59,806 nucleotides of DNA from Maribacter sp. (lineage in GTDB: Bacteria > Bacteroidota > Bacteroidia > Flavobacteriales > Flavobacteriaceae). The position numbers were made by a program, and so were the translations under genes. This document shows positions 44,262 through 52,863 of this stretch, one piece after another. Each line of letters begins with the position of its first letter. Positions within the stretch are counted from its first letter, which is position 1. The notes below the pieces were generated by a model. The model ran no database searches. It had not been told where the DNA came from and saw only the letters and a program-made list of their open reading frames with translations. The stretch is from assembly GCA_020629285.1 (NCBI GenBank), contig JAHDDP010000020.1, positions 1-59,806 of the forward strand. The letters run 5' to 3'.

Positions 44262-44457
44262 TGATGAAACGATGCCAATCTCTGTTAACTCCAATGTTAA
44301 TAGGGGTTTCCCTGTCATCGTTTTGTCATCGTTTCATCAAACTTGATTTATTTTTTATACTAATCTGTCATCACTTGTATTTTTGATGACAAAATGATGA
44401 CAAAGTGATGACACTCTAATCGTCCATTCTCATTGGGCTAATCGTATTCTGTCATCA
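44262..44457. repeat. Iteron array TGATGACA, candidate replication origin
   Basis: TGTCATCG at 44313 and 44324 (11-bp period); TGTCATCA at 44366; TGATGACA at 44384, 44395 and 44406 (11-bp period); TGTCATCA at 44450; weaker TGATGAAA at 44262. Repeats in both orientations surround an AT-rich stretch (44341-44362). The 205-bp gap between primase and helicase contains nothing else. A replication origin fits best. Confidence 0.6.
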
Positions 44458-45649
44458 AATCATCAAAATTTTCAAGTAAAAAATCCTTTTTTACAGTATA
44501 GTATCTTCCTTTAGTGGTATTTAGTATGATTTCACCGTCTGAAAGGAAGCAGAACTTTTCATATGATTTACTGTTTTCTTGATTCTTTAATTTCCATTCT
44601 TTTTTTAGTATTTTTCTAATATGAGTTTGATCTGTATTTACCCTTGATTTACTTAAAGCTGGTAGAATATCCCCTGAACATAAATTAACTTCTTCCAAAT
44701 CAAATTTCTCCATTACCATAAGACAAATACTGGCAATTTCCTTTTCTACCCGATTACGATTATTCTGTACTAATTTTTTTAGTGCAGCCGTTTTTATTTG
44801 AGTTGGAGTGAACCACATTCTGGTAGTATTATTTGTACTTAGTTTTCTATTTTCTAAAAAATAGAGAAAAGCAGGAATCTCTTTTTTTAATTTGACCAGC
44901 ATGTCTATCTCTTCCGTTTTTATAGTAGGAACTTTAAGTACCCAAAATCGAGTTTCATTGCTGTCTATTTTTATGAAACTATCTTCGTTATTACTGCAAA
45001 GAATAAACTTTCCAAAAAATTCAATTTCTCTTTTATCCTTACCCTTAGCTTCAATCTTATTGATGTTGGTTGTACTTAAATATTTAATACGTTCTGTTAA
45101 TTCCTCTTTATTAAATAGCACTTCATCAATCATTATTAAGAGCATATTAGCCCAATCGGCATTGAACTGACTTCCAAAGCTATCATTGGTTAGGTAGGTT
45201 GCGTTATTCTCGAAAATCATTTTAAGCCATTTCAGAAAAGAACTTTTTCCGGTACTTCTTTGGGTTGATACCAGGCAGAGAATTGGAAGTGTCTGTGTTG
45301 GCTTTAGAAATAAAAGCGATAAATAATCCAATCCTAATTCATAATGATTCCCAAAAATATGTTTCACAAACTTCTTTGATAGTTCGCAATCTCCTTGAAT
45401 TGGATTGTTGCTTAGTTGGTTGTAGGTATTATAAAAGGTTAAATATTGTTTTTTAAAATCTGTATGACTAGGAATACAAGTAAAGCCGTCAAATTTTTCA
45501 ATTTTCGCAAAGTAGTCTTTGCCGTGATCCTGTCTAATGATTTCGGCATTCCAAGAGATTAGTATTTCATTGTAATGACCTGCAATAGTAGGTGCTTTAA
45601 CTGTCTTAAAATAGGATGTACCTACTCTAATATATGGTGTCTCGTTCAT
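44438..45649 (-). CDS. SF3-type primase-helicase (DUF5906-like)
   Basis: Protein of 403 residues with a D5/SF3 helicase core: Walker A in STQRSTGKSSFLKWL, Walker B in MLLIMIDEV, sensor region KFILCSNNEDSFIKI and an arginine in NETRFWVL. The C-terminal 130 residues have a winged-helix-like pattern. It unwinds DNA at the element origin. The final codons overlap the last iteron. Upstream gene: the HTH protein, 95 bp away. Confidence 0.87.
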   Translation of the reverse strand: MNETPYIRVGTSYFKTVKAPTIAGHYNEILISWNAEIIRQDHGKDYFAKIEKFDGFTCIPSHTDFKKQYLTFYNTYNQLSNNPIQGDCELSKKFVKHIFGNHYELGLDYLSLLFLKPTQTLPILCLVSTQRSTGKSSFLKWLKMIFENNATYLTNDSFGSQFNADWANMLLIMIDEVLFNKEELTERIKYLSTTNINKIEAKGKDKREIEFFGKFILCSNNEDSFIKIDSNETRFWVLKVPTIKTEEIDMLVKLKKEIPAFLYFLENRKLSTNNTTRMWFTPTQIKTAALKKLVQNNRNRVEKEIASICLMVMEKFDLEEVNLCSGDILPALSKSRVNTDQTHIRKILKKEWKLKNQENSKSYEKFCFLSDGEIILNTTKGRYYTVKKDFLLENFDDLMTEYD

Positions 45650-45744
45650 ATATAGTGGATTGAAAACCGTATATTTGGACTATACGATTTAAGGTGAAGT
45701 CTTAAGTTGTTTAAAAATTAAAAAGCATAAAATGTTAGCGCATT

Positions 45745-46035
45745 TTATGCTTTTCTTTTATATCGGAATTCTTTCAATGTTTGATCTTCATTGAAAATTT
45801 GATAATGTTGAATCAACTTTTTCTTTGGACCAAAGTCTTCAACTTTTATCCACCCATATTTGATATAGTTGTCTATTGACTGTACAGAGCTTCTACATAA
45901 ATCAGCAGCCTCTTGTCGTGTGTAGTATTTTAAAGTATAATCTTCTTTAGGTGCGTTCTTTATTTCAAGAACTAATTCGGTAAGTTTTGTAAGCTTATTG
46001 TGAATACTTAAAAAGGGATCAGTGTACGTGCTCAT
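45745..46035 (-). CDS. HTH protein, possible excisionase / replication regulator
   Basis: Protein of 96 residues with a MerR/excisionase-type helix-turn-helix (YYTRQEAADLCRSSVQSIDNYIKYGWIKVEDFG) and basic wings. In Bacteroidota mobile elements such proteins lie upstream of the primase-helicase and may act as excision factors or regulators. It lies about 1 kb from attR and can bind near the end; the function is inference. Confidence 0.8.
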   Translation of the reverse strand: MSTYTDPFLSIHNKLTKLTELVLEIKNAPKEDYTLKYYTRQEAADLCRSSVQSIDNYIKYGWIKVEDFGPKKKLIQHYQIFNEDQTLKEFRYKRKA

Positions 46036-46113
46036 ATTATATAGTTTTAGTATTTAATAGAGCAAATCAATCAAAAAGAAATTTTAACCTGTTTAACCTG
46101 TTTGACCTGCGGC

Positions 46114-46926
46114 TTATTTTTTATGAAATATTAGTAATTTACTATAGAATTCAGACTGTTTTAAGGAGATAACCCCCAAATCTTTTATATACTTTTTTTT
46201 AAACGAACTCCAGTTTGTTTTATCTATTTCAAGACTAAGATTGAAATAAGTATTTAATGGTGTATAATAATTAGGACTTAGCTCATCTAAATAACTCTTA
46301 CTATATAATATTTCTTCATAAAAGAACACTATCAATATTAAGCATGCGTGAGTGTGTTTTAAAATTGTTTTACCATTTATTGAATAGCTAGATAATTCAA
46401 ATTGTTTTTTCTTGATGTCAAAATCTTCAAATTCACTGTGAGATTGTAAAAACTCTTGAAATAATTTTATATCGTGGGATACATCATATGAATTTAAACT
46501 TGTTTCTACATTCACTTTAATTTGTGGTAAGGAAGAACTTGTGTCGTAATCTAAAAGAGTTGGCGTTGTACAAATTTCAATTTCCTTATTTAGTTGTATA
46601 CAATCAATCTGCTTTATATCAAGCCATAAACCAAATAGAGCGATTAGTATGATACAACTTAAAAATATTAAATCTATAGTATCATTTCCAGAATTGTAGG
46701 TGATTAATAATTTATAGGAAACTAAAGGGAATAGAAAAGATACAATTGAAAAGAATATTGTTTGATTCACTTTTGTTTTATAACTGTAATAGTCTTTAAA
46801 ATTATCGTAATCGATAGAATCAAAAAGAAATTTTGAAAATTGAATACTTAATCGATTAGAAAAGAACGCTAAATGAATAATTGATATTAATAGAAAAATG
46901 TAGATTAAAAGTAAAAAGGTATTCAT
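46114..46926 (-). CDS. Hypothetical membrane protein at the element's right end
   Basis: Protein of 270 residues with three hydrophobic segments (about residues 2-22, 52-74 and 85-105) followed by a soluble region of 160 residues with no recognised motif. The TM-then-cytosolic-domain layout resembles membrane-anchored effectors in some defence systems, but nothing specific is seen. It is the last gene before attR, a common site for cargo. Confidence 0.6.
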   Translation of the reverse strand: MNTFLLLIYIFLLISIIHLAFFSNRLSIQFSKFLFDSIDYDNFKDYYSYKTKVNQTIFFSIVSFLFPLVSYKLLITYNSGNDTIDLIFLSCIILIALFGLWLDIKQIDCIQLNKEIEICTTPTLLDYDTSSSLPQIKVNVETSLNSYDVSHDIKLFQEFLQSHSEFEDFDIKKKQFELSSYSINGKTILKHTHACLILIVFFYEEILYSKSYLDELSPNYYTPLNTYFNLSLEIDKTNWSSFKKKYIKDLGVISLKQSEFYSKLLIFHKK

Positions 46927-47007
46927 AATCTTAGTATTAATTAGTGCTAATAAACTAAAAATACTAAATTACCATCGTTGTAAGAAACACAACATATCAA
47001 AACAGAT

Positions 47008-47029
47008 TGTCAACGATTTTGTCAACGCA
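47008..47029. repeat. Right copy of 22-bp terminal repeat (paired TTGTCAACG sites)
   Basis: Identical to 28623-28644 and in the same orientation, 42 bp inside attR. Two TTGTCAACG units at 12-bp period. Likely integrase arm sites. Confidence 0.65.
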
Positions 47030-47034
47030 AAATG

Positions 47035-47069
47035 AAAAACCCCGTAAACATTGGTGTTACGAGGTTTTT
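47035..47069 (-). terminator. Replacement ssrA terminator brought by the element
   Basis: On the minus strand, AAAAACCTCGTAA pairs with TTACGGGGTTTTT (one G-U) around a 9-base loop. It starts 2 bp after the att core at the tmRNA 3' end and ends in a T-run. It replaces the original terminator now at 28460. Confidence 0.75.
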
Positions 47070-47070
47070 A

Positions 47071-47084
47071 AGTGGAGCCGGAGG
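47071..47084. other. attR: 14-bp direct repeat within the ssrA 3' end
   Basis: AGTGGAGCCGGAGG, identical to attL at 28489-28502. It covers the 3' acceptor strand of tmRNA, so the gene stays intact after integration. Confidence 0.88.
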
Positions 47085-47469
47085 GATTCGAACCCTCGTC
47101 CAAACAAGCAATTAAAATGCTTTCTACATGCTTAGAATCTGATTGATTTTCGATGTGCACCTGACCAGAAACCGCCCAATACACACTTATCTTCTTAAGA
47201 TTTTGGTGGTGTCGCCAAAGCGAGCGAACACCCTTATGTTGACTTTTCTGGTGCTCCTATAAGAATCGCCATCAACAAGGGCTATTCAGGAACATCTCGC
47301 TTCCCTACCTTGTAGGGACGAGGCTAATCTTACTATAATTCAGATTAAGCGGCAAGAGCGTAATTATTTTCGCCAATTAAAAGTGTGAAAAATGAGATTA
47401 ACGAGCTGTTTCCCAGCGCTCGACATGCTTACATTCCAACTGGTCTCGCTGTCAAAACCGGTCGGCCCC
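47073..47469 (-). ncRNA. ssrA: Transfer-messenger RNA (tmRNA)
   Basis: One-piece tmRNA of about 397 nt. The 5' end is GGGGCCGACC and the 3' acceptor GGCTCC pairs with it; CCA is not fully encoded. The T-arm GGGTTCGAATCCC is visible. The tag reading frame (47345-47374) encodes GENNYALAA followed by TAA, a typical Flavobacteriia tag. It rescues stalled ribosomes. The mobile element is integrated at its 3' end. 5' and 3' ends are within a few bases. Confidence 0.95.
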
Positions 47470-47635
47470 AATATGTAAATGAACTTTAATGTTAAATTGT
47501 AGCTTTATATTAAAAGCAAATAATTAACGGGCAGCAAAGCTAACAAATCTTTAGCAACCACTATAATTTTTATTTGGACACTAAGCCAAGTGTTACTAAT
47601 TGCATAATTTAGTGCAATATTTATACCAAACCCAT

Positions 47636-48832
47636 ATGAAGTTCGGAATCATAAGAGAACGCAAGAATCCGCCAGATAAGCGTGTAGTATTATCGCCAAA
47701 AGCATGTCAAAAAGTCTTAAGTACATATACTAAGGCTGAAATTATTGTAGAACCTTCTTCAATTAGGGCTTATGCAGATGCGGATTATGAAGATTTAGGT
47801 ATCACGGTTGCAGACGAAATGAATGATTGTGAGGTGCTTTTAGGAGTCAAGGAAGTGCCTATTGATGCGTTAATTCCTAATAAAAAATACTTCTTCTTTT
47901 CGCATACCATTAAAAAACAACCTTATAACAGAGACTTGCTTCGTGCTATTTTAGAGAAGAATATAGAAATGTACGATCATGAGGTTATTACCAATAAACA
48001 AGAACAACGCGTTGTTGCTTTTGGTAGATATGCGGGTATTGTTGGGGCGTATAACGGATTTCGTGCATACGGACTCAAATACGATGCTTTTCAATTGCCA
48101 AAGGCAAATGATTTGCCAGACCAACAAGCTTTAATTGAAGAACTTAAAAACATCAAACTCCCAAACTTAAAAGTTTTGCTTACCGGTAGGGGCAGAGTAG
48201 GTAATGGTTCTAGAGAGATGTTAGATGGTATGGGTATGCGTAGGGTAAATGTTACCGAGTATTTAGAAGATACTTTTAATGAACCGGTATATTGTCAAAT
48301 AGATGCTGGTGAATACAATAAACGAAAAGACGGAGTTCGTGGCAATAAAGCCAATTTCTTCGCTCACCCAGAAGAGTATAAATCGAACTTTTTTAGATTT
48401 GCCAAGGTGACCGATTTCTATATAGCCGGCCATTTTTATGGTCAAGGTGCTCCTTATTTATTCACTAGGGAAGATGCTAAACATGAAGATTTCAATATAA
48501 AGGTTGTTGCCGATATCAGTTGTGATATTGATGGACCCGTTGCTTCTACTATTAAACCTTCTACTATTGCTGATCCTATTTATGGTTATAACCCGGTAAC
48601 GGAGACCGAGACAGATTTCAAAAATGCTGACGCAATTGCGGTCATGGCGGTAGATAATTTACCGTGCGAATTGCCTAGAGATGCCAGTGAAGGTTTTGGA
48701 GAAGCTTTCATTAAAAATGTTATTCCGGCTTTTTTTAACAACGATAAAGATGGCGTTCTCGAAAGAGCTAGAATGACCAAAAACGGTAAACTTACCGATA
48801 GGTATAAGTATTTGGAGGACTATGTCTCATGA
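47636..48832 (+). CDS. Saccharopine/alanine dehydrogenase-like NAD(P)-dependent oxidoreductase
   Basis: Protein of 398 residues from the alanine dehydrogenase/saccharopine dehydrogenase superfamily. The N-terminal region KFGIIRERKNPPDKRVVLSPKACQKVL matches the conserved start (R, P and E residues bind substrate). Rossmann motif LLTGRGRVGNGSREML binds NAD(P). VVADISCDIDGPVAST and DNLPCELPRDAS follow as in lysine-forming saccharopine dehydrogenase. I chose the ATG at 47636; the TTG at 47600 adds a meaningless leader. The exact substrate is open. Confidence 0.85.
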   Translation: MKFGIIRERKNPPDKRVVLSPKACQKVLSTYTKAEIIVEPSSIRAYADADYEDLGITVADEMNDCEVLLGVKEVPIDALIPNKKYFFFSHTIKKQPYNRDLLRAILEKNIEMYDHEVITNKQEQRVVAFGRYAGIVGAYNGFRAYGLKYDAFQLPKANDLPDQQALIEELKNIKLPNLKVLLTGRGRVGNGSREMLDGMGMRRVNVTEYLEDTFNEPVYCQIDAGEYNKRKDGVRGNKANFFAHPEEYKSNFFRFAKVTDFYIAGHFYGQGAPYLFTREDAKHEDFNIKVVADISCDIDGPVASTIKPSTIADPIYGYNPVTETETDFKNADAIAVMAVDNLPCELPRDASEGFGEAFIKNVIPAFFNNDKDGVLERARMTKNGKLTDRYKYLEDYVS

Positions 48833-48931
48833 TTACAATAGTTGTAAAATCCACATTTATTATAAATTACACACAATGTTAAGTAATTGTTAAATAAATA
48901 TTATATTGCGCACTTGTAATAAAAAAGTGAC

Positions 48932-49198
48932 ATGAGATTTAATTGGATTTTAAACGATACCGCCGACGATAAATTACATAAATTATGCGTTGATATCGAA
49001 TATAAATTGAGACCTAAAATTGTTAAATTTCTGATATTGAATTTTGATTTTATAGACTGTTGTACAGATTTTTCATGCTTTCATTTCAATGTTGATCTTT
49101 GCACCAATACGGTAACTGTAGATGAACAAACACCATCTTTTTATAGAGAGGCGATAACCTTAAGGTTCGAACAGGAAATAAAAATCCATTTACCTTGA
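48932..49198 (+). CDS. Hypothetical protein (88 residues)
   Basis: Small protein with three Cys (DCCTDFSC) and mixed strand and helix (MRFNWILNDTADDKLHKLCVDIEYK...). No family recognised. It stands alone, with a 99-bp upstream gap and a 106-bp downstream gap. The upstream stretch TATTGCGCACTTGTAATAA may include promoter sequence but no clear TAnnTTTG box. Confidence 0.6.
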   Translation: MRFNWILNDTADDKLHKLCVDIEYKLRPKIVKFLILNFDFIDCCTDFSCFHFNVDLCTNTVTVDEQTPSFYREAITLRFEQEIKIHLP

Positions 49199-49304
49199 AC
49201 TAACTTATTATACAATTTAAAACAGGTACTTTGGCTTAATTACTTATGTCAGGTTTAAGGTACATTTAAAATTAAAGTAATTTTGGTTAAACACTTTGTC
49301 TGTT

Positions 49305-50213
49305 TTAGTTGATCAATGATACTCCAATACCAAAAGTAGTTTGCCTATGGTTGTAGTCAATTAGGGTCTCGCCATAACCATCGAACAATTGAAAGTGGCC
49401 GTTGAAATTTTTATAAATTGGAAAAGACCAATTTATTTGTAAACTACCACGGCTTTTGTCTCCCAAATTTAGAGAGTGTCTGGCAATAGCTCTAAAGCGC
49501 TGTCTGCCCCAGTCATAGGTGATATCGGCTTCGCCACGGCCTATATAGTCAGATATATTTTCGTTGTCATCAATCTTACTTCCAATCCTAATCCAAGGTT
49601 TAAGCATTACCTGCCAGTTGCCTTTTTCAAATCCTGCATGGAAAGCAATACGATTCCAACTTCTAGAAATAGGGTCTGACTGTCCGTTAGATTCATGTAT
49701 GACTGCGGCTCCGATCATTTTAGCGTCGAAACCTAGTATTTTAAATTGAATGGGAAAGTTGGCAATAATTTCAGGCTGATAATTTAATTCGCGAAATGGT
49801 CTTGAACGCTCTGTATTATAAATTTGCCAATAGGCCCTTTGCGAATAACCCATCCATAAATCCATTTTACCATCGAACATACCATGAAAGATTTTGGTTT
49901 TTAGGCTGATCTGAAATTTTGATTCTACAGCATTTAGTTTATTCGGTTCATTCAGAACTTTTGTTGAATTTTCTGCAACAGGAAATTCATTGGGGTTGGT
50001 GGAAAATTTTGCCGCTGTTATATAAATGGGTTTATATGACGTAAGAATGAACGTACCGCGTTGGTGTTCATCATCTAACTCCCATAATTCACTTAAACTT
50101 TTACTGTTCTTGAAATACCAATTTTGGTCATCATTGCCTTGAGAGAAAACATACTGACCTGTAAATATCTGTGTTAATAATAATAATGTTATAATAAATG
50201 ATTGCCTGCCCAT
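49305..50213 (-). CDS. pldA: Outer-membrane phospholipase A
   Basis: Exported beta-barrel enzyme of 302 residues. It has signal MGRQSFIITLLLLTQIFTGQYVFSQ. The catalytic region HESNGQSDPISRSWNRIAF holds the His-Ser pair and Asn of OMPLA. YKPIYITAAKF in the N-terminal part and GYSQRAYWQIYNTERSRPFRELNYQPE fit the family. It hydrolyses phospholipids at the outer membrane outer face and maintains lipid asymmetry. The calcium-dependent dimer requires Arg/Ser in the SRSWNR motif. Confidence 0.9.
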   Translation of the reverse strand: MGRQSFIITLLLLTQIFTGQYVFSQGNDDQNWYFKNSKSLSELWELDDEHQRGTFILTSYKPIYITAAKFSTNPNEFPVAENSTKVLNEPNKLNAVESKFQISLKTKIFHGMFDGKMDLWMGYSQRAYWQIYNTERSRPFRELNYQPEIIANFPIQFKILGFDAKMIGAAVIHESNGQSDPISRSWNRIAFHAGFEKGNWQVMLKPWIRIGSKIDDNENISDYIGRGEADITYDWGRQRFRAIARHSLNLGDKSRGSLQINWSFPIYKNFNGHFQLFDGYGETLIDYNHRQTTFGIGVSLIN

Positions 50214-50262
50214 GGTTTCGATTAATTTTCAAAAATAGACAATAAGCAATAGAATGGTATAT

Positions 50263-50907
50263 TTATCTTTCTCCTCTAAGATAGGGTTTTAATACCCAAA
50301 AAGATACCCAAATGAATGCCCCAAAGCCAATAATCCATAACCACGCATTCCAGAGCAATAAGGATTTAAAAATGCATTGCATTAGTAGTTGTGGTCTAGC
50401 GACAATATCCCATGAGTTAAAACGTAAAAAGCGACCTAAAAAAATTCCAAATCCGCTCAATAGGGAAATTCCCAGTAGCATCATATTAGCCAAAAGGGGA
50501 TGGTTATGTTTACGCAAATAGGAAAACACGTCTATCATAGATAAGACACCTAGTAGCAAACCGCTAAGGGCAAAAATGAACAATATGAGCATATCTAACC
50601 AAATAGTTGCAGCAGAATTGTCTAAATGAATAAGGTCAGTTATGATATATGGACTGTTAGGTAAAAATATCAACCATATAAAAAATAGCGAATAGCGTAA
50701 TATTTTAGATTGTCCCAATCGTACATTGGCAACTAACCGCCTTGAGATAAAAAGAGGAATTGCAGCCAAGAATAAATTCCAGAACATAAATAGGAATTCG
50801 GTTGAACCTGATATGTAAATTCTATAGGCCAACAACACACCAGCCAAGGTAGTGAGCTGTATAATTCTATTTTGATAGATAGAATTTCTGTTAATTATTA
50901 TATTCAT
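50263..50907 (-). CDS. DUF1361 membrane protein
   Basis: Integral membrane protein of 214 residues with about six TM segments. The conserved DUF1361 signature is FFIWLIFLPNSPYIITDLIHL, and GRFLRFNSWDIVARP lies between TM helices. The function of the family is unknown. It follows the phospholipase gene on the same strand (49 bp upstream), so a shared transcript is possible. Confidence 0.88.
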   Translation of the reverse strand: MNIIINRNSIYQNRIIQLTTLAGVLLAYRIYISGSTEFLFMFWNLFLAAIPLFISRRLVANVRLGQSKILRYSLFFIWLIFLPNSPYIITDLIHLDNSAATIWLDMLILFIFALSGLLLGVLSMIDVFSYLRKHNHPLLANMMLLGISLLSGFGIFLGRFLRFNSWDIVARPQLLMQCIFKSLLLWNAWLWIIGFGAFIWVSFWVLKPYLRGER

Positions 50908-51042
50908 GATAATGAGCGATTTGGGGTCTGTTCAATAACGACTTTGATAATAAAATTATTGTAAGAAAAATCTTATTTATTTTTGATTGGAATCCGTTAT
51001 GACATAGGTTGCTAATGAGGTATTAATTTGTATTTTTAGGTT

Positions 51043-51423
51043 ATGAACCCTGCAGAGAATTATATTTTCAATCAACCAGAACCTTATAAAAGTATTTTAA
51101 TGCATTTGCAAATGATGATTGAAACAACTTTGCCAGAGGTTGAACTGAAATTTAAATGGAATATACCTTGTTTTTACGTTGGGAAATCGCCCATTTGTTA
51201 TTTAAATGCATCGCGCAAAAAGCAGTTTGTTGACATTGCTTTTTGGAACTCGGCACACTTAACAAAACATTTGAACGTACTAATTTCTGAAAATAGAAAA
51301 GTAGTACGTTCATTGCGTTATACTACCCTTGAAGATATTGATAACGATATTTTAATTGATGTATTAAAAGATGCTTACTCCGTTCGTAAAAATGGGTTTT
51401 ACAAGCAGAAAGATTTACTTTGA
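51043..51423 (+). CDS. DUF1801 domain protein
   Basis: Protein of 126 residues of the DUF1801/YdhG-like fold: YKSILMHLQMMIETTLPEVELKFKWNIPCFYVGKSPICYLNASRKKQFVDIAFW. A small alpha/beta domain, sometimes linked to iron uptake or to YdhG proteins, but without assigned function. Stands alone. Confidence 0.82.
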   Translation: MNPAENYIFNQPEPYKSILMHLQMMIETTLPEVELKFKWNIPCFYVGKSPICYLNASRKKQFVDIAFWNSAHLTKHLNVLISENRKVVRSLRYTTLEDIDNDILIDVLKDAYSVRKNGFYKQKDLL

Positions 51424-51453
51424 TAGTAAGTAACTGTATTAAGTGCGATTTGT

Positions 51454-51924
51454 TTAATTTAACTCCTTTAGTTTTTGAAGTCTGTTATTTAAATCTGTTG
51501 ATAATTCTAACTGTAATTCTGAAGTCGGGATAAAAACAGTATCGAGTTTTCCTTTTTTATTTTGGATTATTTTTTTGGAATATTCTATTTCAAAATTCAT
51601 TCGAGAATGCTGTGGGTCTTTGCTGGAAAATTCAACTTTATAAATTTTTCCTACCGATATACCATCTAGCCAACTTCCAATGGAACTTCCAAAATATTCT
51701 ATTCCGTTATATTCAAATTTATACTTATAGCTATTTTTACTTGCTTTTTTATAAACAGAGGTTGAATTATATATTTCACCGTAAGATTCCGTGCAGTTTT
51801 GTTCAATATCTTTCTCTTCACTAATATTCTTTAAAAGGGCCCATAAGGCAATAGGTATTAGGGCTAACCAATAATAATCCCTAATTACTTGTACAGTTTT
51901 TTCGAACGTCCCAAACCAATTCAA
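51454..51924 (-). CDS. Hypothetical protein with one TM segment
   Basis: Protein of 156 residues: one TM helix (VIRDYYWLALIPIALWALL, about 13-31) and an extracytoplasmic beta-rich domain (YKYKFEYNGIEYFGSSIGSWLDGISVGKIYKVEFSSKDPQHSRMNFE). This resembles DUF3592-type domains found in small surface proteins; the match is weak. It is not obviously linked to KdsA, which is 37 bp downstream on the same strand. Confidence 0.65.
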   Translation of the reverse strand: MNWFGTFEKTVQVIRDYYWLALIPIALWALLKNISEEKDIEQNCTESYGEIYNSTSVYKKASKNSYKYKFEYNGIEYFGSSIGSWLDGISVGKIYKVEFSSKDPQHSRMNFEIEYSKKIIQNKKGKLDTVFIPTSELQLELSTDLNNRLQKLKELN

Positions 51925-51961
51925 ATTAGATTAAATTTATGATAATACATATAATTACTAT

Positions 51962-52780
51962 CTAAAACTCATTAACAACTGCTCTCAACGCTACTAAATC
52001 TGTCAATAGTTTTTTCATCAATCCTAAATCTAGCATGTTGGCTCCATCACTCTTCGCATTGGCACAATCAAAATGAGTTTCTATAAAAAGTCCGTCAACA
52101 CCTGCGGCAACACCTGCACGTGCCATAGTACCAATCATTGCCGGTCTACCGCCCGTAACACCAGAAGTTTGATTAGGCTGTTGTAACGAATGTGTTACAT
52201 CTAAAACCACAGGTGCAAATTGTTTCATGGTGGGTACACCTCTAAAATCTACGATCATATCTTGGTAACCGAACATGGTACCACGATCAGTAATAATAGC
52301 TTGCTCATTACCAGTTTCGGTAACTTTATTTACGGCATGCTTCATACTCTCAGGACTCATAAATTGTCCTTTTTTGATGTTGACTGTTTTTCCTGTTTGT
52401 GCGGCAGCAACGACTAAATCTGTTTGGCGTGCTAAAAATGCAGGTATCTGTAATACGTCTACATACTCTGCAGCCATTGCAGCATCTTGCTCTGTATGTA
52501 TATCTGTTACTGTGGGTACTTTAAAAGTTTCAGAAACTTTTCTTAGAATTTTCAATGCCTTTTCATCTCCAATACCTGTAAATGAATCCAAACGACTACG
52601 ATTTGCCTTCTTGAAACTGCCTTTAAATACATAAGGTATTTTAAGCTCATCGGTAATAGTAATAATATGCTCTGCAATACGCATCGCCATATCTTCACCT
52701 TCAATGGCACATGGTCCTGAAAGTAGAAAGAAGTTATTACTGTCCGTATGTTTAATTTGGGGTATTAGGGATAGGTTCAT
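51962..52780 (-). CDS. kdsA: 3-deoxy-8-phosphooctulonate synthase KdsA
   Basis: Condenses arabinose 5-phosphate and phosphoenolpyruvate to KDO 8-phosphate, first step of the KDO part of lipopolysaccharide. It has FFLLSGPCAIEGEDMAMRIAEHI at the start, FKGSFKKANRSRLDSFTGIGDEKALKIL with PEP-binding residues, TDRGTMFGYQDMIVDFR and DGLFIETHFDCANAKSDGANML. About 272 residues, normal length. The start is the ATG at 52780. CAAAGATA at 52799-52806 is a minus-strand TAnnTTTG -7 box about 15 nt from the expected leader. Confidence 0.95.
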   Translation of the reverse strand: MNLSLIPQIKHTDSNNFFLLSGPCAIEGEDMAMRIAEHIITITDELKIPYVFKGSFKKANRSRLDSFTGIGDEKALKILRKVSETFKVPTVTDIHTEQDAAMAAEYVDVLQIPAFLARQTDLVVAAAQTGKTVNIKKGQFMSPESMKHAVNKVTETGNEQAIITDRGTMFGYQDMIVDFRGVPTMKQFAPVVLDVTHSLQQPNQTSGVTGGRPAMIGTMARAGVAAGVDGLFIETHFDCANAKSDGANMLDLGLMKKLLTDLVALRAVVNEF

Positions 52781-52863
52781 TCGTCGAATATTTTTAAACA
52801 AAGATACTATTTTAAGAAGCTTACTGTTCTATCAAGATAAGATTGTCGAATCCCCAAATCGAA

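Larger units (their letters stand above)
28489..47084. mobile_element. Integrative mobilizable element in ssrA carrying a defence island
   Basis: About 18.6 kb bounded by the 14-bp att repeats. It carries a tyrosine integrase next to attL, an HTH/excisionase-like gene near attR, a relaxase, a MobC-like gene, ParA with a ribbon-helix-helix protein, a Toprim primase, an SF3 helicase and iterons. Cargo includes Fic, paired reverse transcriptases, and a Type IIG-like restriction-modification enzyme. There is no type IV secretion system, so conjugation would need a helper. The sequence appears more AT-rich than the flanks by eye; I did not compute this. Confidence 0.88.

Noticed and set aside
28489-47084. 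Prophage
   Set aside because: No capsid, terminase, portal or tail gene; relaxase, ParA and MobC point to a mobilizable element.
51612-51824. Plus-strand open frame opposite the hypothetical TM protein
   Set aside because: Shadow frame rich in Tyr, Phe and Leu with no start signal; the minus-strand frame is longer and has a TM segment.
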